Assembly (NCBI RefSeq): GCF_002067135.1
Contig: NZ_CP020105.1
Coordinates: forward strand, 5,592,001-5,656,000
Origin: Spirosoma rigui
GTDB taxonomy: Bacteria > Bacteroidota > Bacteroidia > Cytophagales > Spirosomataceae
Reading direction: 5' to 3'
DNA: 64,000 nt
The notes beneath the pieces were generated by a model. The model was not told where the DNA came from. It searched no databases and saw only the letters and a list, made by a program, of their open reading frames with translations. Each line of letters begins with the position of its first letter. Within the stretch, counting starts at the first letter, position 1. Of this stretch, positions 46,001 to 52,736 are shown one piece after another. The position numbers and the translations under genes were made by a program.

Positions 46001-46213
46001 GGCGCTGGCGGGCAGTGTCAGAGAGAACTTCCCTTTTGTGTCGGATACCGTACCCGTCAGGGTTCCGGTAATGACAATGTTGGCGCCAATGAGTGGTTCA
46101 CCGGTTTTGGCGTCCAGTACACTGCCCGAGACGGGGCGTTGTGCGAGTGCCAGTTGTGCGGTAACCAGCAGGACAGCTAGTGTAAGCAGGTAGTTTTTCA
46201 TATTCATAGACAT
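43049..46213 (-). CDS. SusC/RagA TonB-linked outer-membrane transporter (fructan)
   Basis: TonB-dependent channel of 1054 residues. The signal peptide is MKNYLLTLAVLLVTAQLALA (the annotated Met may be one of three close ATG codons). After it come the regulatory-like domain (VSGSVLDAKTGEPLIGANIV), the plug (LAEVVVLGYTTSRREDLTGA, RILIRGANTLGNNDPLYIID) and the barrel ending VPRTFTFGLNVSF. It imports fructan oligomers together with the SusD partner. It lies 44 bases after the fructokinase gene in the same operon. Confidence 0.96.
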   Translation of the reverse strand: MSMNMKNYLLTLAVLLVTAQLALAQRPVSGSVLDAKTGEPLIGANIVITGTLTGTVSDTKGKFSLTLPASATSVTASFIGYTSQVIPVRNETNLTISLVEGGQLAEVVVLGYTTSRREDLTGAVAIVDVAAAKVTSSGNPMQALQGRVPGLYIEKSGTPSGDASRILIRGANTLGNNDPLYIIDGMPTKRSQVFQSLNPTAIQSIQVLKDASSASIYGSRASNGVIIVTTKNGANTDGKLNVQFNTSISAQSEKSQRFTMLNAVDRGRALWQASVNDGVDPASGYGDIYGFDWNKDFKNPVLNGVTVKPFVGGDPNVPVGDTDWQNEVYKTGYITNNDLTISGGTKSSSLLVNVSYLNNSGMLRYTGYNRLTGRINGLTSKFDGRFKFGANVQMTTSRETPVATDLGGAPTPGLAVTLAPTIPVYTATGDYAGPVGSGYSDRNNPLFMQYINRWDKINRTFVFGNIFTEIEPIRGLIFRSSLGMDNAGYSNKNIEQSFQNGFIARSLNSLMLNTNKFLSLAWTNTLRYNFGIGDHQFKLLAGVEAIRDNLDDVTSYRENFAVQTEDFFVLSAASGNASSNGSSTGSRLLSQFARIDYGFSDRYLAALTLRRDGSSRFGSDSRYGFFPAASVGWRIDKESFMSGVKAISNLKLRAGVGRIGNQDIGDLARFGLFEPRYGTLASQVPNGHNGFFDQYWNVGTAYDLNGAGTGTLPSGFVQTQGENTALKWETTNELNVGLDFAFLNGSLAGSFDYFTRQTKDILIKPPVASAVGEGQLKFVNGATKTNKGFELSLAYFGKPIGDFTYSISTNFARFRDRITVLPEEVRSAFAGNAVTTIIGHSQLDLFGYRTDGIFQNQEEVTNHAQQVGAAPGRIRYRDLNGDNRIDALDQEFYGTTLPGLEYGTRFDLGYKNFDLSIFGSGIAGRTGFDSYTFYNNFIRGRDNVGPGVFNAWTPQNTSSRIPALTLSDGNNETRPSDYFNVNTSYFKIRNIQLGYTFPKDAIGAIGLSSLRLYGMVENVFWVKSKSFLGPDPERVDVNAIPVPRTFTFGLNVSF

Positions 46214-46257
46214 TAAGGGTACGTAATGATGGTCGACAAAGGCTGGCGCTGTCGGCG

Positions 46258-47154
46258 CTAGACGGGCAGCGCTGGCAGCAGGATCGTTGTCCGGATCGTT
46301 TCTTCGGTGAAGGCAGGGGTGGCCCCCCGCTGGGTCGCTACGTAAGCACCCGTAGCGCAGGCAAATTCAAGGGTCTTCTGCGCCGGTTCGTTCTGCACGG
46401 TTTTGTAGAGGAACCCCGCCAGGAAGGCATCGCCACTGCCGATGGTATCGGCCACCTCAACGGGAAAACCCACCTGGCTGTACAGACCACTTTCGTCCAG
46501 CAGTACGGCACCGTGCTCACCCAGGGTCACACACAATACGTCGAGCGCATAGCGGGCGCGCAGCTGGTGCATGGCCGCGTGCAGGTCCGACTCTTCGCCG
46601 TACCAGGCTGATAGCTCGATCAACTCATGTTCGTTCAGTTTGGCGATGTCGGCACGGTGCAGGAGTTCTTCCACCAGCCCGCGTTCGTAATGCGGGGCGC
46701 GGAGGTTTACGTCGAATACCTTACGCTGCGCTACGTCCAGCAGCGCCAGCAGGGTTTCGTGGGTTTGGGGACTGCGGGCAGCCAGGCTGCCGTAGACGAA
46801 AAAATCGCTGTTCCGAACAGCTTCGGTCAGGTTGGGTGCCTGCTGGATGTAGTCCCAGGCTACGGGCTGGACGATCTTGTAGGTTACCTCATTGGCATCG
46901 GAGATATTGGCTTTGGCAACGCCCGTCAGATGGGTTTGCCCGATCTGAATGAGTTCGAGCGGGAGGCCTTTTTGGGCAATAAAATCCAGCAGTTCGGTAC
47001 CCAGCTCGTCGCTGCCGACGCGGCTGATCATCTGGGCGTTGATGCCGAAGTTGCGGAGATCGGCGGCCACGTTCATGGGGGCACCGCCGGGTTGTTTGCT
47101 GGTGGGTAATACGTCCCAGAGGGTTTCGCCGAAGCAGGTGATGGTTGTGTTCAT
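46258..47154 (-). CDS. PfkB family fructokinase
   Basis: Cytoplasmic ribokinase-family sugar kinase of 298 residues. The N-terminal substrate motif is KQPGGAPMNVAADLRNFGIN, and the C-terminal PfkB signature with catalytic Asp is VADTIGSGDAFLAGFLYKTV. FGETLWDVLPT at the start is typical of bacterial fructokinases. It phosphorylates the fructose brought in by the adjacent MFS porter, feeding glycolysis. It begins 14 bases after the porter stop, so the two are coexpressed. Confidence 0.93.
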   Translation of the reverse strand: MNTTITCFGETLWDVLPTSKQPGGAPMNVAADLRNFGINAQMISRVGSDELGTELLDFIAQKGLPLELIQIGQTHLTGVAKANISDANEVTYKIVQPVAWDYIQQAPNLTEAVRNSDFFVYGSLAARSPQTHETLLALLDVAQRKVFDVNLRAPHYERGLVEELLHRADIAKLNEHELIELSAWYGEESDLHAAMHQLRARYALDVLCVTLGEHGAVLLDESGLYSQVGFPVEVADTIGSGDAFLAGFLYKTVQNEPAQKTLEFACATGAYVATQRGATPAFTEETIRTTILLPALPV

Positions 47155-47168
47155 ACGGAGCGAGTAGA

Positions 47169-48494
47169 TTAATGGACAACGAAGGTTCGTTCGATATTTT
47201 CCAGGCTGGTGCCTTTGGTTTCGGGCATGAGCCGGATCACGAACAGGAGCTGCAGTACCATCATGATGGTGAAGAACAGGAAGGTGTTACCCCCGCCGAT
47301 GTGCTCGGCCAGGTACGGAAAGGTGAAGGTGATGATGGCCGCCATGAGCCAGTGGGTGAAGCTGCCCAGCGCCTGCCCGCTCGAGCGGACCTCGTTGGGA
47401 AAAATTTCGGAGATGAACACCCAGATGACCGCTCCCTGCGAGAAGCCGAAGAACGCGATGTAGCCGAACAGCAGGAACGGTACGGTAAGCCCGCTGAAAT
47501 CTTCGACGTAGAACGCCCGTGCCACCAGCGCCAGCGTCACAATCAGCCCGACGGAGCCGATCTTCATGAGCGTCCGGCGACCAAAGCGGTCGATGAGGTT
47601 CATGGAAATCATGGTGAAGATGAGGTTGACCAGCCCAATCCCCGCCGATGACAGCAGCGCCGAACTCTTGCCCAGCCCCGTCATTTCGAAGATGCGGGGG
47701 GCGTAGTAGATGATAGCGTTGATGCCCGATACCTGGTTGAAGACGGCGAACAGCACCGCCAGCATGACGGGCGTGCTGTACTGCGACGAGAACAGCCGCG
47801 CAGCCGTGTGCTGCTGGTCGGCGTGTTGCTGCAGGGCCAGCAGGGTATCCTCGGCCGTGTCCGGGTCGATCATGTTCAGCACCGTGCGGGCTTCGGCAAC
47901 CTGACCTTTCACCAGCAACAGCCAGCGGGGGCTTTCGGGGATGTTAAGAACGGCGATCAGGAACAGCAGCGAGGGGAAGGCCTGCACACCCAGCATCCAC
48001 CGCCACGAATCGTCCGATACGCCCTGCAGCAGGTAGTTGGAAAGGTAGGCGATCAGGATACCCAGCACCACATTAAACTGGAACAGCCCCACCAGCCGGC
48101 CGCGCGATTTGGCGGGTGAAATTTCGGTGATGTACATGGGTGCCGCCACCGACGAAGCACCAACGCCTAACCCGCCCAGGAAACGAAAAACGAGGAAGAT
48201 ACCCCAGTTGGTAGCCAGCGCCGACCCAACAGAAGCAACCAGGTAGAGAACCGCAATCCAGAACAGGGTTTTCTTACGGCCCAGCTTTTCGGCCGGAATC
48301 CCCCCCAGCATGGACCCCAGTACCGTGCCGATGAGCGCAATGGATACGGTCAGGCCATGCTCCCAGGCGTTCAGCCCCCATAATGTTTGCAGCGATTGCT
48401 CGACGCCCGAAATAACGGCCGTGTCGAAACCGAAAAGAAATCCACCCAGGGCCGCGGTAATGGACCAGAAAAAAATACGCTGTTGCTGACTCAT
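47169..48494 (-). CDS. MFS sugar porter, probable fructose permease
   Basis: Inner-membrane proton-linked sugar porter of 441 residues with 12 helices. The ATG at 48494 (MSQQQRIFFW) is chosen; a longer frame from a TTG at 48536 would begin inside the promoter box. Sugar-porter signatures are GFLFGFDTAVISGVEQSL, EKLGRKKTLF, FRFLGGLGVGASSVAAPMYI, IPESPRWLL and FNQVSGINAIIYYAPRIFEM. The fructose assignment comes from its place between the HTCS and fructokinase genes. It is the first gene of the operon porter-kinase-SusC-SusD-GH32. Confidence 0.92.
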   Translation of the reverse strand: MSQQQRIFFWSITAALGGFLFGFDTAVISGVEQSLQTLWGLNAWEHGLTVSIALIGTVLGSMLGGIPAEKLGRKKTLFWIAVLYLVASVGSALATNWGIFLVFRFLGGLGVGASSVAAPMYITEISPAKSRGRLVGLFQFNVVLGILIAYLSNYLLQGVSDDSWRWMLGVQAFPSLLFLIAVLNIPESPRWLLLVKGQVAEARTVLNMIDPDTAEDTLLALQQHADQQHTAARLFSSQYSTPVMLAVLFAVFNQVSGINAIIYYAPRIFEMTGLGKSSALLSSAGIGLVNLIFTMISMNLIDRFGRRTLMKIGSVGLIVTLALVARAFYVEDFSGLTVPFLLFGYIAFFGFSQGAVIWVFISEIFPNEVRSSGQALGSFTHWLMAAIITFTFPYLAEHIGGGNTFLFFTIMMVLQLLFVIRLMPETKGTSLENIERTFVVH

Positions 48495-48533
48495 GGTTAA
48501 CGCATGAACTGGATTGTCTGGCAGTTCATGAGT

Positions 48534-48541
48534 CAAACCTA
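48534..48541 (-). promoter_or_regulatory. TAnnTTTG promoter box of the fructan operon
   Basis: On the minus strand TAGGTTTG is an exact -7 match, about 40 bases before the porter ATG. No -33 TTTG is present at the right distance, as expected for a promoter that needs an activator. A 21-bp-period direct repeat begins where the -33 element should be. Confidence 0.65.
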
Positions 48542-48568
48542 GCCGATCAGGGTGAAGACAGGCTTTTT

Positions 48569-48597
48569 GAAATCGCTCAAATAAATACAGAAATCGC
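48569..48597. promoter_or_regulatory. Candidate HTCS operator: 8-bp direct repeat, 21-bp period
   Basis: GAAATCGC occurs at 48569-48576 and again, exactly, at 48590-48597. The 21-bp spacing puts both half-sites on one face of DNA, as in AraC-family sites. The proximal copy starts 28 bases upstream of the -7 box, the position of a class II activator. The HTCS encoded next door has an AraC-type DNA-binding domain. Confidence 0.65.
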
Positions 48598-48611
48598 CCC
48601 GCAAATAATTA

Positions 48612-48624
48612 ACTGACAGTCAGT
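48612..48624. promoter_or_regulatory. Small palindrome upstream of the fructan operon
   Basis: ACTGAC-A-GTCAGT is a perfect odd-length palindrome with 6-bp arms. It lies 15 bases beyond the distal GAAATCGC copy. It could be a second regulator site; nothing shows which. Confidence 0.3.
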
Positions 48625-48653
48625 ATAGTTACCCAATGATCAACCGTCCTGAC

Positions 48654-48687
48654 TTTCGATTTTGATACGCTGGATTTCGGTTTTGAT
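48654..48687. promoter_or_regulatory. Second direct repeat with 21-bp period
   Basis: TTTCGATTTTGAT (48654-48666) and TTTCGGTTTTGAT (48675-48687) match at 12 of 13 positions and start 21 bp apart. The pair lies between the HTCS stop codon and the proximal operator candidate, about 115-150 bases upstream of the porter promoter. Confidence 0.4.
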
Positions 48688-48712
48688 TCAGTGGGTTACG
48701 GACCCGTCGGGT

Positions 48713-51505
48713 CTAGGCGCTCACCGGCGATTTGCGGTATTCGGAGGGGGTCCGTTTGGTATGCTGTTTGAAGAAGGTCGTAAAGTAAGCCGGGGAGTTA
48801 AATCCGGTCTCTTCAGCGATCTCGGCGATGGGTTTATTGGTTTCGCGCAGCAGGTACTTCGCCTTTTTCAACCGAATTTCGGTGAGGTAATCCATCACGT
48901 TCATGTCCAGCAGGGCCTGCACTTTTCGGTAGAGCTGCACCCGCGAGAGGCCCATCTCGCGACTCAGCATTTCGACCCCGAACGACGGGTCGCCAAGGTG
49001 CCGTTCAATGAGCGCCGTCAGCTCGTTGAGAAACTTCTTCTCGTTCCGGTTGCCCAGCTGCGGCAGCAGATCCGACGCAAAACGCTGCTGGAGTTTCTGG
49101 CGGTTGGCCAGTGTGGTACGCAGTGTTTCCAGCAGGTAGGTCGTGTTGAAGGGTTTGGTAATATAAGCGTCGGCCCCGGCGCGGGCACCTTCGATACGTT
49201 GCTCCATCTGCCCTTTGGCGGTGAGCAGAATGACGGGAATGTGCGACGTGCGAAGGTCGGCTTTGATGCGCTGGGTCAGCTGCAAACCGTCGATCGAGCC
49301 GGGCAGCATAATGTCGCTGATGACCAGATCAGGAATCGTTTCGAGGGCCCGCTCCCAACCCTGCTCGGCGTCTTTTTCGGCAATGATGTCAAACTCGGTA
49401 CCCAGCCGATTGGTCAGGAACGTACGTAGGTCGTCGTTATCTTCAATCACCAGCAGCGTACCTACCTGTTTGCCGGGTTGCGACAACACCGGCAGCAACT
49501 CCTCTTCGTCGTCCGTTTCAACCAGCGTCCGGTGGCGGGTGGCGGTGTTCACCCGCTCGCTCTCGTCCAGGTGCGCGCAACCCAGCGGCAGCAGGATCGT
49601 GAACGTAGTGCCCCGCCCCTGCTGCGATGCTACGTCGATGGTGCCGCGGTGCAGTTCGATAAACTCCATCGACAGGGCCAGCCCCAGCCCTTTAGCCAGG
49701 TTATAGGGCTGCGTACCGCTAAAAAACAGATCGAAGGCATGGTCTTTTTCTTCGGGCGTCATGCCTTCGCCGTTGTCTTCGACCTGAATCCGGACCTGGC
49801 TGCCGTCGCTGTCGAGTCGAACGTGGATAAAGCCACCTTTGGGCGTGTATTTGAAGGCGTTCGACAACAGATTGAACAGCACTTTATCCAGCTTCTCGGC
49901 GTCGAACCAGGTCAGTTGGGCCGACTGGGTGGTAAGCAACTGGAGGTCGATCCGCTTTTTCTCGGCCTTCCGCTGGAAGTCGGAAACGATATCGCGCACA
50001 AATGCGACCAAGTCCTGTTCCGACGCCCGCAGCCGCAGCTTTCCGGCATCGGTCTTGCGCAGGTCCAGCATCTGGTCGACCAGGCGCAGGAGCCGGTAGG
50101 CGTTCTTCTGCACCAGCAGCAGGCTGCTTTTCAGGTCGTGGGGCGCTACCGTTCGCTTGGCCAGCAGATCCTCGGTAGGCGTCAGGATCAGGCTGAGGGG
50201 CGTGTTGAACTCGTGGGAGATGTAGGAGTAAAACCGCAGTTTCTCTTCCGTCGCCAGCCGGGCTTGCTGCGACACCACTTCGATCTGGTTCTTCTGGGTC
50301 AGAATCTCTTCGTTCTGCTGTTCCAGCGTATGGTAGGCCGCCTGCTTGGACCGAAACAGGTAGAGCGCCCAGACACCGAGCAGAATAGCCACGATCAAAC
50401 TGCCCAGCGTAATGTACAGGGTTGTCTTTTGCGACGTATAGGTTTGGTTGAGGTCGCTGATCTGCCGGATCTGCCGTTCGATGTCGCTTTGCTGCTCAAT
50501 GACTTTCTCATTCTGGAGTTTCATGATCCGCACGTTCGTCGAATCGATCAGCGTGATGGGCAGCCGGTTCTCGCGTTTGAAAGGCTGCTTGTTCAGAATG
50601 GCGAGAGCTGTCCGGATGGCTTCCTTACCGCCCGTTGGGTACAGCACTGTAGCATCCAGAATGCGCTGGTCCACGAGTTCGATACCTTCGTTTTTACCCG
50701 GCAGACCATCGACACCGATGATCTTGACCTGATTGCCCATTCCCAGTTGCTGGCATACGCGGTGAGCTTTCAGTGCGGTACGGTCGTTCTGGGCAAAGAT
50801 GAGCTGAATGGCCGGTGTTCCCCGTAACAGCTTCGTCAGTGCGGTGGCAAACGAGCGTTTGTCCCAATCACCGTCCAGCTTCCGGACAAGCCGGATGCCG
50901 GGATGCGGCCGGAGGGCTTCCATAAAGCCGCGGTGCCGGTCCATGTCGGCCGACGAACCCGGCGACTCCCCAATCTCGACGACGTTCCCCGCGCCTTTGA
51001 GCAGGGCGTGGGCGTAGATTCCCGCCGTGCGACCCACCTCCACGTTGTCGGCACCTACGTAGGCCGTGTACTGGTCGGACGCGGTGCGCCGGTCGACCAC
51101 AATAACCGGAATACCCTGCTGGTACGCTTTTTCGACGACGGGCGTAATGGGCTGGGCAGCATTGGGCGAGACAATCAGCAGGTCGACCTGCTGATCGATC
51201 AGTTCCTGAATCTGCCGAACCTGCTGATCACTACGGCCACCGGCATCTTTGACGATGAATTCGACTTCGGGCGTAAACGACAACTCGCGGTTCATGCTCT
51301 CCTGCATGGTTTTGCGCCAGTTGTCGGTTTGCGTCCGCTGCGAGAAGCCAATCCGAAATGCCTTCTTCTGCGTCGAGAGCTGGCAACCGCCCACCAGAAG
51401 CCACAGTCCGATCAGCCCAAGCAGCCAGATGGCCCCGGACGGAAGAGCCCATGCGCTCAGTCGGTAAGCAGGTAGCGGGGCAGACCGGTTGGGTGGCTGG
51501 TTCAT
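48713..51505 (-). CDS. Hybrid two-component sensor/regulator (HTCS), fructan locus
   Basis: Single-protein signalling system of 930 residues. After an N-terminal hydrophobic segment, residues about 48-340 form a LacI-type periplasmic sugar-binding domain (FRIGFSQRTQTDNWRKTMQE, IVSPNAAQPITPVVEKAYQQ, VIVVDRRTASDQYTAYVGAD). Then come a membrane helix (ITLGSLIVAILLGVWALYLF), HisKA with SYISHEFNTPLSLI, HATPase_c (VLFNLLSNAFKYTPKGGFIH), a receiver with DLVISDIMLPG, and an AraC-type domain (IAEIAEETGFNSPAYFTTFF). The architecture is that of the Bacteroides fructose sensor BT1754, so fructose is the likely ligand. The N-terminal segment ends LLVGGC (Cys41), a possible lipobox. It lies 219 bases upstream of the porter gene on the same strand. 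Confidence 0.95.
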   Translation of the reverse strand: MNQPPNRSAPLPAYRLSAWALPSGAIWLLGLIGLWLLVGGCQLSTQKKAFRIGFSQRTQTDNWRKTMQESMNRELSFTPEVEFIVKDAGGRSDQQVRQIQELIDQQVDLLIVSPNAAQPITPVVEKAYQQGIPVIVVDRRTASDQYTAYVGADNVEVGRTAGIYAHALLKGAGNVVEIGESPGSSADMDRHRGFMEALRPHPGIRLVRKLDGDWDKRSFATALTKLLRGTPAIQLIFAQNDRTALKAHRVCQQLGMGNQVKIIGVDGLPGKNEGIELVDQRILDATVLYPTGGKEAIRTALAILNKQPFKRENRLPITLIDSTNVRIMKLQNEKVIEQQSDIERQIRQISDLNQTYTSQKTTLYITLGSLIVAILLGVWALYLFRSKQAAYHTLEQQNEEILTQKNQIEVVSQQARLATEEKLRFYSYISHEFNTPLSLILTPTEDLLAKRTVAPHDLKSSLLLVQKNAYRLLRLVDQMLDLRKTDAGKLRLRASEQDLVAFVRDIVSDFQRKAEKKRIDLQLLTTQSAQLTWFDAEKLDKVLFNLLSNAFKYTPKGGFIHVRLDSDGSQVRIQVEDNGEGMTPEEKDHAFDLFFSGTQPYNLAKGLGLALSMEFIELHRGTIDVASQQGRGTTFTILLPLGCAHLDESERVNTATRHRTLVETDDEEELLPVLSQPGKQVGTLLVIEDNDDLRTFLTNRLGTEFDIIAEKDAEQGWERALETIPDLVISDIMLPGSIDGLQLTQRIKADLRTSHIPVILLTAKGQMEQRIEGARAGADAYITKPFNTTYLLETLRTTLANRQKLQQRFASDLLPQLGNRNEKKFLNELTALIERHLGDPSFGVEMLSREMGLSRVQLYRKVQALLDMNVMDYLTEIRLKKAKYLLRETNKPIAEIAEETGFNSPAYFTTFFKQHTKRTPSEYRKSPVSA

Positions 51506-51794
51506 GGAGGAAAGGGTATTTTTCGGTAAAGTTTGCCGAAATACTATAACAAATTAAATACAAAGCGGGGCAATACCAACGGCTGCGTTCCGGTGGTGGC
51601 TGCGCATATGCGGCTGGAACCGGCAAAAATAACCAGTGTCCCCTAAATCCGCACGTGCCAGCCGACCGCCCGGCATCGGATACCTGTCCCATCGTCGGCA
51701 AACGGGCGGGCGACCGGAATTGTCAGTAGAAAAGAAACCGGTCTTGTCTTACTACGGGGAACAAACCAGTTCCTTATTCCAGCCCGCAACAGCA
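51506..51794. other. Divergent promoter region between HTCS and isomerase genes
   Basis: Both genes point away from this stretch, so it must hold both promoters. The AT-rich part 51525-51565 is the likely HTCS promoter. I cannot identify a clean TAnnTTTG box. No gene is seen. Confidence 0.35.
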
Positions 51795-52658
51795 ATGACA
51801 ACCCGCAGATCCTTTCTAAAAAACGCCGGCGGCAGCCTGGCCCTCGCCGGACTAGCGCCGGCAGCAATGGCCGGTACCGCCCCCCTGGCCAGCAAACCCG
51901 CGGCCGACGACCTGTTCAAGCTGGGGATAGCCGGGTACAGCTTCGTTAATTTCAAGCTGGACCAGGCACTCGAGATGATGAAAAAAGTAGATGTGCATTA
52001 CCTGTGCATCAAAGATTTTCACCTGCCTCTCAACAGCAACGCCGAGCAGATCGCTACGTTCCATCAAACGCTCAAAGATGCGGGCGTGACGGGTTATGCC
52101 GTCGGGCCGATCTACATGAAAACGACTCAGGAAATCGACAACGGTTTCGAGTATGCCAAACGGGTGGGTGTCAAGCTGATCGTTGGCGTACCCAATGAAG
52201 ACCTGCTGCCTTACGTCGAGAAAAAGGTAAAAGAGTATGACATGCGCTACGCCATTCACATTCACGGACCGGATATCAAGCTGTGGCCCAATGCGTCGTC
52301 GGTGATCGATGCGGTCAAGAACATGGACCCGCGGATGGGACTCTGCTTCGACATGGGCCACGACGCCCGTTTTGGTGATAACCCCATTGCCGATTTGGAG
52401 AAATACGCCAAACGCATTTTCGATATTCACCTTAAGAACGTTACGGCCGCGTCGAAAGAGGGCAAAACCTGCGAGCTGGGCCGGGGCGTCATCGATATAC
52501 CCGCCTTTGTGAGCATGCTTCGCAAAATAAAATACGACGGCTCGTGCAGCCTCGAATACGAGAAAGATATGAAAGACCCGCTGGCCGGCATCGCCGAATC
52601 GGTCGGGTATTTCCGGGGTGTGTGCGAAGCCACCAGACCCGGCAAACGAAAAGCATAG
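51795..52658 (+). CDS. Tat-exported sugar phosphate isomerase/epimerase-like TIM barrel
   Basis: Protein of 287 residues. The ATG at 51795 is chosen because it opens a twin-arginine signal (MTTRRSFLKNAGGSLALAGL); a longer frame from 51636 does not look like protein. The body is an AP-endonuclease-2-type TIM barrel: DLFKLGIAGYSFVNFKLDQA, VDVHYLCIKDFHLPLNSNAE, MRYAIHIHGPDIKLWPN, MGLCFDMGHDARFGDNPIAD, IFDIHLKNVTAA and YDGSCSLEYEKDM, with the His, Asp and Glu metal ligands present. Periplasmic proteins of this type may isomerise or cleave oxidised sugars. It lies 78 bases upstream of a Tat-exported oxidoreductase gene. Confidence 0.85.
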   Translation: MTTRRSFLKNAGGSLALAGLAPAAMAGTAPLASKPAADDLFKLGIAGYSFVNFKLDQALEMMKKVDVHYLCIKDFHLPLNSNAEQIATFHQTLKDAGVTGYAVGPIYMKTTQEIDNGFEYAKRVGVKLIVGVPNEDLLPYVEKKVKEYDMRYAIHIHGPDIKLWPNASSVIDAVKNMDPRMGLCFDMGHDARFGDNPIADLEKYAKRIFDIHLKNVTAASKEGKTCELGRGVIDIPAFVSMLRKIKYDGSCSLEYEKDMKDPLAGIAESVGYFRGVCEATRPGKRKA

Positions 52659-52736
52659 CCCGGACGCAGCCGCCTGCCAGCGCGCCCGGCCAGGATACAA
52701 CAGACTCATTCAGCCAATTAACTTCCTTTAGAACGA

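Noticed and set aside
48495-48536. Upstream TTG start for the MFS porter
   Set aside because: It lies within the TAGGTTTG promoter box, and the family N-terminus begins at the ATG at 48494.
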